Positions 1 through 6,062 of a stretch of 6,202 bases of DNA are shown one piece after another. The stretch covers positions 1 to 6,202 of the forward strand of contig JBBIVA010000159.1 of assembly GCA_037439945.1 (NCBI GenBank), read 5' to 3'. The position numbers and the translations under genes are program-made. The number at the start of each line of letters is the position of its first letter. Position 1 is the first letter of the stretch. The notes beneath the pieces are model-generated. The model had not been told where the DNA came from. It ran no database searches and saw only the letters and a program-made list of their open reading frames with translations. This DNA comes from CALEUX01 sp037439945. GTDB lineage: Bacteria > Bacteroidota > Bacteroidia > Bacteroidales > Marinilabiliaceae.

Positions 1-23
1 CAAATCGCTAAAGAAAAACTAAA

Positions 24-51
24 AATTTGTAATCAGAAATGCTTACAAATT
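24..51 (-). terminator. possible intrinsic terminator after the operon
   Basis: A perfect 9-bp inverted repeat, AATTTGTAA (24-32) and TTACAAATT (43-51), encloses a 10-nt loop. Read on the minus strand it is followed by a T-rich run (TTTTAGTTTTTCTTT, roughly 24 down to 10), as in a Rho-independent terminator. It lies about 60 bp past the stop of the last gene of the operon, which is a sensible place. The stem is almost all A-T, so it would be weak, and such repeats arise by chance in AT-rich DNA. A second small hairpin, GCTTT-TAT-AAAGC, lies at 54-66. The rest of 1-109 shows no gene. Confidence 0.35.
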
Positions 52-109
52 AAGCTTTTATAAAGCAGCCTGTACTTATCATTCGGTAGGGTTAAACTGA
101 ATTTATATT

Positions 110-844
110 TTATTTTTTTAACGCAGCCTTGCTAAATATATGCTCGGGTATATCCTGATTAAATTTTATGTTTGAAATTGTGAATTCGGTACCTCCGCCC
201 TGCTTCAACATATCTTTATAAATTAATGTAGTTGGAAACCAGCGGCCGTCAACCTTTATAATATTTTTCATTTCAAGGCGCTTCAATAATTGACCGCTTT
301 TTGCAAATAAATCCTGCTTTAACGGTACAAAAATTTCCTTATCAACCCACATTTTTTGTGAATAATAGGCAACATTTTCTGATTTTGCTGTAAGGCTTAT
401 CACATAGCAATCCCGATCGTTGAATTTTTCCATTCCCACCAATGATGCATTATACAATTCGGTTAGTTTTCGGTCTTCCATCATATCCTCGTAAGAAAGA
501 TCGGAGCCCATAACCGGCTGGCGCAGCATATGACCTGAAATCTGCATTATGCGGTCGGTAGAAGGTGAATAAATCCACAATTGATTTTCAAGTTTAAGCA
601 TTTTCACGCCCATTTCTCGTGCCGGAGAAAGATACTCGGTAAAAGATTTATGAACACCCACGCTCCAGGACTTTGATGTAATTGTACGGCTTGTTCTTTG
701 ACCATGAATTATTATTGTTGACTCAAATATCCGGTTTTCGGAATTCATGTTTGCCTCCACTTTTCTTAATATATCACCTGCTTCATCACCTGTGAAAGAA
801 ATAAGGCAAATGCCTGCCATAGCAATAAAAGCTAACCGTTTCAT
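110..844 (-). CDS. periplasmic LolA-like outer-membrane lipoprotein-sorting family protein
   Basis: This 244-residue protein resembles the LolA-like family annotated as outer membrane lipoprotein-sorting protein (COG2834/PF17131 type). These proteins fold as an open half-barrel that can bind a lipid or acyl chain in the periplasm. An N-terminal signal peptide is visible (residues 1 to about 19, Lys-Arg then a hydrophobic run). The mature part carries the family pattern: a Phe-x-x-x-Leu-x-Pro-Ala-Arg stretch near 68-76, GVKMLKLENQLWIYSP at 79-94, and MGSDLSYEDM at 112-121. Cys13 is preceded by Ala-Gly-Ile, which is a poor lipobox, so a soluble protein is more likely than a lipoprotein. It is the last gene of the operon, 52 bp after the broken second permease. 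By analogy with LolA it may receive cargo from the permeases or hand it to the barrel; that role is inferred. It starts at an ATG and is full length, but it lies downstream of a nonsense codon and could suffer polarity. Confidence 0.85.
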   Translation of the reverse strand: MKRLAFIAMAGICLISFTGDEAGDILRKVEANMNSENRIFESTIIIHGQRTSRTITSKSWSVGVHKSFTEYLSPAREMGVKMLKLENQLWIYSPSTDRIMQISGHMLRQPVMGSDLSYEDMMEDRKLTELYNASLVGMEKFNDRDCYVISLTAKSENVAYYSQKMWVDKEIFVPLKQDLFAKSGQLLKRLEMKNIIKVDGRWFPTTLIYKDMLKQGGGTEFTISNIKFNQDIPEHIFSKAALKK

Positions 845-896
845 TTTATTTAGTTATTTGCATTTGGTAAAACAACACTTAGAACTCTTTTAAAAA

Positions 897-2171
897 TTAA
901 GCTTCCAATTCTTTAAACAATTTGGCTGTCTGTCTCTTAAATATTCCAATTCCGGCCAGGGCCGTACCTATTAATGTTGAAACAACTCCGGGCAGAAACC
1001 CAATGTAAAAATCGGGCGCTGAAATTCTGGCCCTGATTACTGATGGCACCATCATTGATGTTCCCTTCATGGTTGAACTTATATCAATACCCTTTGTTTG
1101 AAGCAGCCATGCAAAAAAAAGTCCAAAAGAAGTGCCAATAACCGACCCGGCAACACCAATCATTACCGACTCATAAATCATTGATAAAAAAACATGTTTT
1201 TTTTCTTCGCCCATGGCCAATCGAATGCCTATTTCACCATATCTCCGCAAACCACCTAATAACCCTGCATTCCATAAAACCAGTGACATTGCAATAATAA
1301 AAATTCCGGAAACTATAGCGACCATACTTTTTGAAAGATCAACCAGAACGTCCATCCCTGCCTGATCTTCAAGCCTAACCATTACAGGTGAGAAAACATC
1401 AGATGCATCTGAGATTTCCCCATTGAATTCAGCTGTTAAAATACCGGCCTTTTTTGAAGAATAATAACCATCTGCCAGAAAACCAGAAATTTCACCAGCA
1501 GCACCTTCCATGTTTAAAGCCTCCCTTACTGCTTCAATATCAGCAATTATTGTTCCCCTGTCGAGTGCCATTACGCCAAATGATAGGGTACCGGAAACAA
1601 CAAAATTGTAATAAGCCATGCCTCCATACATTGTTGAACCAATAAATGTAACCTCATCTCCGGGATTAACATTTAACTTACGTGAAAAGAAATCGCTAAT
1701 CAGTACCTCATTATATTTCCGGGGGAGGTTACCCCTTACCAACGATTTGGCAATATTCAGTCTGTTTATCTCATCATTTGATTCGGCCATTAAATCAACT
1801 GCCATTCCCATTACAGGACCTTGCGCCCTTGTTTATCCAACAGAATCGGGAGCATCAATTAATCCGCCAAAATGAATTCGTTCAACCCAAATTACATCCT
1901 TAAACCTGTTGTTTAACTCATTTAAAAGTGGTGGGGTATTAATTAAAGCCAAATCATTTGGGTTTTGATCAATATTCTCTTCGTAAGCCTTTGTAATAAC
2001 CTTAACATGACCGGTAAAGAAACGGGCATTCATCTCGATAGTGTCATTTAACATACCTGTTATATAGGCATGCATAAATACTGTAAGCATAACTCCTATT
2101 GCCACCACAATTATTGGCAGGCGGCTCCTGCTTTGATCACGAATTAATCCTTTAAATAAAAACCTAATCAT
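897..2171 (-). pseudogene. FtsX/LolC-type ABC permease (second), split by an in-frame TAA
   Basis: This is an inner-membrane subunit of a LolCE/MacB-like ABC transporter, about 424 codons long and interrupted at codon 113 by TAA (1833-1835). The 5' part (1833-2171, 112 codons) has one membrane segment at residues 18-41 and the start of the periplasmic domain, including FTGHVKVITKAYEEN. The same frame runs through TRAQGPV to an ATG at 1811, then 304 more codons (897-1811). These finish the periplasmic domain and supply three membrane segments, near 283-306, 328-357 and 388-411 of the joined protein. The segment GLRRYGEIGIRLAMGE is the typical FtsX loop after the second membrane helix. Topology and length are normal once joined, so a single base change explains the break. 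The start overlaps the end of the first permease (ATGA), implying translational coupling. Restart at the ATG at 1811, 21 nt after the stop, is conceivable but would lack the first helix. A sequencing error is an alternative. Confidence 0.88.
1833..1835 (-). other. in-frame nonsense codon (TAA) in the second permease
   Basis: On the minus strand the codons read GAT TCT GTT GGA TAA ACA AGG GCG CAA GGT CCT GTA ATG. The downstream reading frame is in phase with the upstream one: 21 nt, or seven sense codons, separate the TAA from the ATG at 1811. From memory, related permeases have Gly-Glu-Thr-x-Ala-Gln-Gly-Pro here, so a GAA to TAA change is the simplest origin. TAA also ends several complete genes in the window, which argues against a reassigned code. 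Confidence 0.9.
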
Positions 2172-3343
2172 TGAATTTTCCCCCTTAAAGCATCCGTAGG
2201 ATTCATTTTTGCAATACGACGAGACGGCCAGTAACTAACTATTGTGGTAGTTAAAAAAACTATTAAAGTAGTTACTATTACCAGCCCCGCGTTATAAACC
2301 GGATACAGCGTTTGTGCCATTGCAAGACCAAATTCGCTGGCATCCATTGGAATTGTAAATCCTGATTTTGATTGCCATATAAAAAAAGGAATACCATAAA
2401 CCATTGCCAGCATTGCAGCCAACACTGCGTGCATTGCCCCTTCAATTGTGAATAATAAAACTACCTGTTTACGCGTATAACCCAGGGCAACGTATGTTCC
2501 AATCTCCTTTTGTCTTCTGAATATTGATAAAACCTGTGTATCAAAAATTGCAAGCATGGCAAGCAACAACAATACAAAATAAAACACCGGCTGGCTGGAT
2601 GATTTTAGTTTAATCATTTCATCAATTTCGGCAGTTAACTCCCTTTTTGTTTTCAGAATAAAATTATCCGGAATATGATTTACTATATAATCCTTTCCAA
2701 AAGTGATGAAGGTTGCTTGATTTTGCAAAAGCATCATATTTCGCAAAACCTCAATATCAATCCAAATCTGGCCTGCATCAACAGCTGGAACATTTGTTGC
2801 AAAAATATCAGCAACAATTATTTGGGCAGCATCAAATGTCCCCATTTTATCGCGCCATCTTAAAGTTGTTATATCACCTCTTTTAAGATGGCTTTTACGG
2901 GCCATGTTAATTCCAATAATTACAGGAATTGCATCAGTTAAAGTATCTAACTTATAGGTTGGTAAACTCAAAAGATTCTGATTTTTAGGAATTCCTTTTA
3001 TTGTTACCGATTGCATTCTACCTTCAGGAAAAATACTCCCAGGTGTAACCAACACCGGTACTAATAGCCCACTTTCAATAAAAACGTTGAAATTTTCAGG
3101 TAAGGGTGCATAGCTATCAGAAAAGGTAAATGGGTCGTATGGATCATAGTTGTTGTGCCAAAACTGACCCTGCCCTATTTCCCACTTTTCGATATCATTT
3201 TTAGCCTGATGATCCCACCCAATAAGCAGTCCCTGCATCCAAATAATAACTACAAACGAAAAAGACAAAACTATTACATTGAGCCAGGTTCGAAGTCCTG
3301 CTCCAATCAGGTTCCTATATGCAAGCCTGAATGCTAAAAACAT
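2168..3343 (-). CDS. FtsX/LolC-type ABC transporter permease (first)
   Basis: A 391-residue inner-membrane permease of the FtsX/MacB/LolCE type. One N-terminal helix (about 20-42) is followed by a periplasmic domain of roughly 200 residues, then three C-terminal helices (about 252-275, 293-323 and 351-372). The inter-helix segment FRRQKEIGTYVALGYTRKQV (276-294) and the ending YWPSRRIAKMNPTDALR (371-387) are hallmarks of the family; the former is the region that contacts the ATPase. The periplasmic domain begins with an unusual aromatic and acidic stretch, FWHNNYDPYDPFTFSDSY (61-78). The gene starts at an ATG 77 bp after the ATPase gene, and its TGA stop overlaps the ATG of the second permease. 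The two permeases differ in sequence, so the complex was probably a heterodimer like LolC-LolE. With the partner broken, this one may be left without its mate. The family assignment is secure; the substrate is unknown. Confidence 0.92.
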   Translation of the reverse strand: MFLAFRLAYRNLIGAGLRTWLNVIVLSFSFVVIIWMQGLLIGWDHQAKNDIEKWEIGQGQFWHNNYDPYDPFTFSDSYAPLPENFNVFIESGLLVPVLVTPGSIFPEGRMQSVTIKGIPKNQNLLSLPTYKLDTLTDAIPVIIGINMARKSHLKRGDITTLRWRDKMGTFDAAQIIVADIFATNVPAVDAGQIWIDIEVLRNMMLLQNQATFITFGKDYIVNHIPDNFILKTKRELTAEIDEMIKLKSSSQPVFYFVLLLLAMLAIFDTQVLSIFRRQKEIGTYVALGYTRKQVVLLFTIEGAMHAVLAAMLAMVYGIPFFIWQSKSGFTIPMDASEFGLAMAQTLYPVYNAGLVIVTTLIVFLTTTIVSYWPSRRIAKMNPTDALRGKIQ

Positions 3344-3420
3344 TCGATATATGTTTTTACTTTATTATTTTATCAATTGCTGAGCAGCTTAAAAAATATC
3401 AGTACAGTGTTACACCAGGT

Positions 3421-4128
3421 TTAATTTTTACCATGTTTGACATTCTCAACTCTGTCAATCTTTCCATCCAACAAAAATATTTTCCTGTGCAAATATTTTA
3501 TAACTTTTTCGTCGTGGGTTGCAAATATGAATGTTGTTTTAAGTTCTTTACACAGCTTTTCCATAGTTTGTATTATATGATGCGAATTTGCAGCATCAAG
3601 ATTGGCCGTGGGCTCGTCAGCCAGCACAACTGATGGCTTTTTAACCATAGCCCGTGCTATAGCAACTCTCTGGCATTCACCACCCGACAATTGGGGAGGT
3701 TTAGAATATGTTTTGTCCGATAAACCTACCCATTCAAGTGCTTCGATAACCATTTTTTTTCTTTCATTATGAGGAATTTTGAGCAATAACAATGGGAATT
3801 CAACATTCTCGAAAACATTGTGAACTGCTAAAAGATTATAACTCTGAAAAATAAACCCAAGCTTTTGTTTTCTTAACCGGGCCGATTCGCTCGATGATAA
3901 ATCCCCGATTGAATAACCAAGAACCTTTACAGAACCCTCGGAAGGAATATCAAGTGAACCTAAAATATTTAAAAGTGTAGTTTTTCCTGACCCACTGGGA
4001 CCAATTAATCCGGTAAACTCTCCTTCTGAAAAATTAATATCAATACCTTTTAAGGCTGTAAAATAACCCTTCCCTATTGGAAACTTTTTTATAAGCCCCG
4101 ATGTTGAAATTATTGAATTGTTTTCCAT
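3421..4128 (-). CDS. ABC transporter ATP-binding protein, LolD/MacB type
   Basis: A 235-residue cytoplasmic ATPase that would power the two neighbouring permeases. All nucleotide-binding motifs are intact: Walker A GPSGSGKT (43-50), Q-loop Gln95 in GFIFQSYNLL, signature LSGGECQRVAIARA (147-160), Walker B VVLADEP (167-173), D-loop NLDA (176-179) and switch His205 in ATHDE. The wording around Q-loop, signature and Walker B is that of the LolD/MacB/FtsE group, which work by moving periplasmic domains of their permeases rather than by carrying solutes through a channel. The length is normal for that group and the start is an ATG. It lies 63 bp downstream of the barrel gene and 77 bp upstream of the first permease. 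Because only one ATPase is present it probably acts as a homodimer on a permease heterodimer. LolD is the nearest familiar name, but true lipoprotein release is not shown, so no symbol is given. Confidence 0.94.
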   Translation of the reverse strand: MENNSIISTSGLIKKFPIGKGYFTALKGIDINFSEGEFTGLIGPSGSGKTTLLNILGSLDIPSEGSVKVLGYSIGDLSSSESARLRKQKLGFIFQSYNLLAVHNVFENVEFPLLLLKIPHNERKKMVIEALEWVGLSDKTYSKPPQLSGGECQRVAIARAMVKKPSVVLADEPTANLDAANSHHIIQTMEKLCKELKTTFIFATHDEKVIKYLHRKIFLLDGKIDRVENVKHGKN

Positions 4129-4191
4129 TTTTTATCTTTTATTTCCCCTGAAAATTTCAGCTCCACTAAAAATAAGATTTTAAGCAATAAA

Positions 4192-5325
4192 TTAATAATT
4201 AAACACAACCATTAATTGTAATCCATTGCCATTAAACAGGTGTGAATTGCTTTCATTAATAGTTAAAGGGTTATTTTTTTCAGGATTACTGTAAATCATA
4301 AAATAAAATGAGAATGATTTTAACTGATGACTAAATGTAGCCATTTTATAAAAACTATTATTATACCAGTCATAATAAATCATTGAGCTTAAATTTCCAT
4401 GTAAGCCGAGGGGGTAACTAACTGATGCTGTTGTTAAAGAAATAGTTTTATTAAAGCTGAAAGGGTTAATACTTTTGTTATATAACAGGTGTTCAACAAT
4501 TCCTGTTATTCCCTGTCCAACCCTAAAGGTATAATCTGCACCCAAGGTAAGCAAATGCTGATTGGTATATTCACCTGTTTTATACTTTTTGTTAATCCAT
4601 ACTGTTTCAAACCACAAACCTGCCCCAACATCCCATTTGCCATCTATACCTAACCGGTTTTCAGGGTTTTTTGAAAAAATCGATTCATCATTAATTAATT
4701 TTCGTGTATCAGCTAATCTATAATGAAATGTAAGGGCCATTTCTCCATTTGAAGCAGGGATTTGAAACCGGCCACCCCATTCAGGTTGTCTATTATTAGT
4801 AAAACCAATTTCCCAGGTTTTGGGATTCTCGTTACCATAGAGCATCCAAAACCAAATATTTACATTATTCAAAAAATAATAACGGCCCAATAATCCCCAA
4901 ACACCATTAGTAAATTGAACAGGATCGCGGGGATCAACCTGATCAAACCACATTAATGGACGTATCATGGTAGCCGATCCGAAATTTATTTTTTGTAAAC
5001 CCGCCCGCAACTCAAACTGATTAGTGGAATACCTAAGCCATAAACGGTAAGCCCTTATTCTGCCTTCACCGCTTATTGAATCAAAAGGAGTTATACCCGA
5101 AAGTCCATTTATATTTGATGATGCTTCAAAATCAATTTCATTTCTTTTACCGGGATTAAATGATATGTTAACCTGCGGCAAATATCTTCCTCCTACCCAT
5201 ACCGGATAACCTGAACCGTTGTTTATATTGGTCCATGCTGATGCCTGGCCGCTAAACCTGACTGCTTCCTGACCAGTAAGTTGCAAACAGCTAATTAACA
5301 GGCATGTAAAAACAATTACTCTCAT
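4192..5325 (-). CDS. outer-membrane beta-barrel protein of the ABC export operon
   Basis: This secreted protein of 377 residues is probably an outer-membrane beta-barrel. The signal peptide has Arg2, a hydrophobic run and a likely cut at LTG|QEAV (18/19), common in Bacteroidota. The mature part alternates polar and aromatic or hydrophobic residues in many short strands, and the chain ends in VVFNY, with the terminal aromatic expected for barrel assembly. A notable block, RAGLQKINFGSATMIRP followed by WFDQVDPRDP (about 107-135), resembles the segment after the KQR-x-x-WG motif in DUF1302 and alginate-export-like barrels. I chose the ATG at 5323-5325; a TTG three codons upstream would add Met-Leu-Leu but ATG is the more usual start. 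Leu-Ile-Ser-Cys13 formally fits a lipobox, but the preceding segment is short and barrels are rarely lipoproteins. As the first gene of the operon it may be the outer-membrane partner or exit of the ABC system, which is inferred from position. Confidence 0.8.
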   Translation of the reverse strand: MRVIVFTCLLISCLQLTGQEAVRFSGQASAWTNINNGSGYPVWVGGRYLPQVNISFNPGKRNEIDFEASSNINGLSGITPFDSISGEGRIRAYRLWLRYSTNQFELRAGLQKINFGSATMIRPLMWFDQVDPRDPVQFTNGVWGLLGRYYFLNNVNIWFWMLYGNENPKTWEIGFTNNRQPEWGGRFQIPASNGEMALTFHYRLADTRKLINDESIFSKNPENRLGIDGKWDVGAGLWFETVWINKKYKTGEYTNQHLLTLGADYTFRVGQGITGIVEHLLYNKSINPFSFNKTISLTTASVSYPLGLHGNLSSMIYYDWYNNSFYKMATFSHQLKSFSFYFMIYSNPEKNNPLTINESNSHLFNGNGLQLMVVFNY

Positions 5326-5461
5326 TAATAACAATTTTGCACACTACCTATTTCTGTAAAAACCCGACAATTATAATTCCAAGCTTAGTGTAAATTACAG
5401 GAGTTTTAAAAATTCGTAACGGAATCAACATTATATGACATAATTATCCGATATCTATAAA

Positions 5462-5494
5462 GCTGTTACCAATATGTCAAAGATACATTTTGAA
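5462..5494. repeat. 33-bp direct repeat, copy nearer the operon
   Basis: This sequence, starting GCTGTTACCAATATGTC and ending ACATTTTGAA, recurs without a mismatch at 5538-5570; the two copies start 76 bp apart. The flanking bases differ immediately on both sides, so the shared unit is sharply bounded. It includes a minus-strand TATCTTTG box. It lies in the gap upstream of the operon. It could be a duplicated promoter or operator element, or the footprint of a dispersed repeat. Confidence 0.9.
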
Positions 5495-5506
5495 AGCAAT
5501 TCACAA
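5478..5506 (-). promoter_or_regulatory. candidate Bacteroidota-type promoter for the operon
   Basis: On the minus strand TTG (5506-5504) is followed after 18 nt by TATCTTTG (5485-5478). This matches the Bacteroidota consensus of a TTG near -33 and TAnnTTTG near -7. It faces the operon and would give a leader of roughly 145 nt before the ATG at 5325. The -7 box lies inside the repeat copy nearest the operon. A box this short can occur by chance in AT-rich DNA, so only the position and spacing lend weight. Confidence 0.5.
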
Positions 5507-5537
5507 TACACAAGTTTCATCGCAATTTTGAGGCAAT

Positions 5538-5570
5538 GCTGTTACCAATATGTCAAAGATACATTTTGAA
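5538..5570. repeat. 33-bp direct repeat, distal copy
   Basis: Identical over all 33 bases to 5462-5494. Its minus-strand TATCTTTG box lies at 5561-5554, but here no TTG stands at the usual 17-23 nt upstream (the nearest is 25 nt away), so this copy is a weaker promoter candidate. Between the copies are 43 bp of unrelated AT-rich sequence. Apart from these repeats and the promoter, 5326-5635 shows nothing recognisable. Confidence 0.9.
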
Positions 5571-5635
5571 CCGAAGATCGGCGTAGCAAATGCAGTTCAT
5601 AAAATCATTTTTTAATCATTAGGAAAAATACTCGC

Positions 5636-6023
5636 AACTTAGAAAAACATGGGGAAATTGTTTAATATTTAAAAGAAAGTTTTTCTCTAATCCGATGATT
5701 TGCAAGTCTAAATGAACATAAGAACAAGGAATAAGATTCGGGTTTGGCCAAAGAATCAAACTCTTTGATAAAAAACCCGGCTAAGTCATTATTTCATTGC
5801 ATTCCAAATCAATAATCAGCGCTGTAATTCAACCCAAAGGCAAAAACAATTTGCAGCATTAAAATCTGCCACCAAAACACGGTTTGAAGTTGGAGTTAAT
5901 CTTAAGAGGGAATAGCCAAAAGGGAAATTTAAATCTAAAAAACCTAATTCAATCTGTTCACATAAATTAGATATTACCGATATTGACGGAGAAGTTATTG
6001 GGTGGATAAACAAGGCTTATTAA
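5636..6023 (+). pseudogene. decayed DUF4287/DUF5655-type protein gene
   Basis: Two pieces in different frames match, from memory, the two ends of Bacteroidota DUF4287-DUF5655 proteins, whose function is unknown. The first piece (about 5636-5731) reads NLEKHGEIV-stop-YLKE, then SFSLIR-stop-FASLNEHK, compared with a remembered family pattern of EKHGEIVKYLKE and GLTHGYANL. The stops are TAA at 5663 (Lys in relatives), TGA at 5696 (Gly in relatives) and TAA at 5732. The second piece (about 5835-6023) reads QRQKQFAALKSATKTRFEVG, then VNLKRE-stop-PKGKF, and ends SICSHKLDITDIDGEVIGW then INKAY and TAA. Its stop at 5913 is TAG where Glu is expected. The codon phase changes between the pieces. They are about 63 codons apart, whereas relatives as I recall them have about 90, so part of the middle was lost or is unrecognisable. 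No start is identifiable. It is transcribed away from the operon. The left boundary is approximate. Confidence 0.75.
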
Positions 6024-6062
6024 AATGCCTGAAATCAATAAACCTATTACCCTAACTATGAA

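Noticed and set aside
804..844. LolA-like protein as a lipoprotein (Ala-Gly-Ile-Cys13)
   Set aside because: Ile just before the Cys is a poor lipobox residue; a soluble periplasmic form fits the family better.
1811..1833. A frameshift between the two permease fragments
   Set aside because: The distance from the TAA to the next ATG is a whole number of codons and the intervening codons are all sense in the same frame, so this is a nonsense codon, not a shift.
1833..1835. Reassigned or recoded TAA
   Set aside because: TAA ends the complete genes at 110, 897, 3421 and 4192, and no known bacterial code reads TAA as sense. No obvious recoding structure was seen next to it.
1454..1875. Plus-strand open frames at 1454-1645 and 1618-1875
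   Set aside because: They are antisense to the second permease, show no family resemblance, and have composition typical of reverse-strand shadows.
2675..3633. Plus-strand open frames at 2675-2863, 3155-3337 and 3331-3633
   Set aside because: They lie opposite the first permease and the ATPase, whose motifs are unmistakable; the antisense translations resemble nothing.
4148..4160. Palindrome CTGAAAATTTCAG between the barrel and ATPase genes as an operator or terminator
   Set aside because: It is 6+1+6 bases, no T run follows the stem in the right place, and such short AT-rich palindromes are expected by chance.
5286..5325. Barrel protein as a lipoprotein (Leu-Ile-Ser-Cys13)
   Set aside because: Only 12 residues precede the Cys, short for a lipoprotein signal, and a good ordinary cleavage site follows at LTG|QEA.
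5326..5334. TTG start for the barrel gene, giving three extra residues
   Set aside because: An ATG follows three codons later at 5323-5325 and gives a cleaner signal peptide starting Met-Arg. TTG starts are uncommon in this group.
5452..5480. Classical TTGACA-N17-TAGATA promoter overlapping the first repeat on the minus strand
   Set aside because: The match is fair, but Bacteroidota do not normally use the TTGACA/TATAAT pair and a better TTG/TAnnTTTG match overlaps it.
5462..5570. CRISPR array
   Set aside because: There are only two repeats with one 43-bp gap, the unit lacks a convincing internal palindrome, and there are no cas genes.
5816..6013. Minus-strand 65-codon open frame
   Set aside because: It is antisense to the better supported DUF5655-like fossil on the plus strand.
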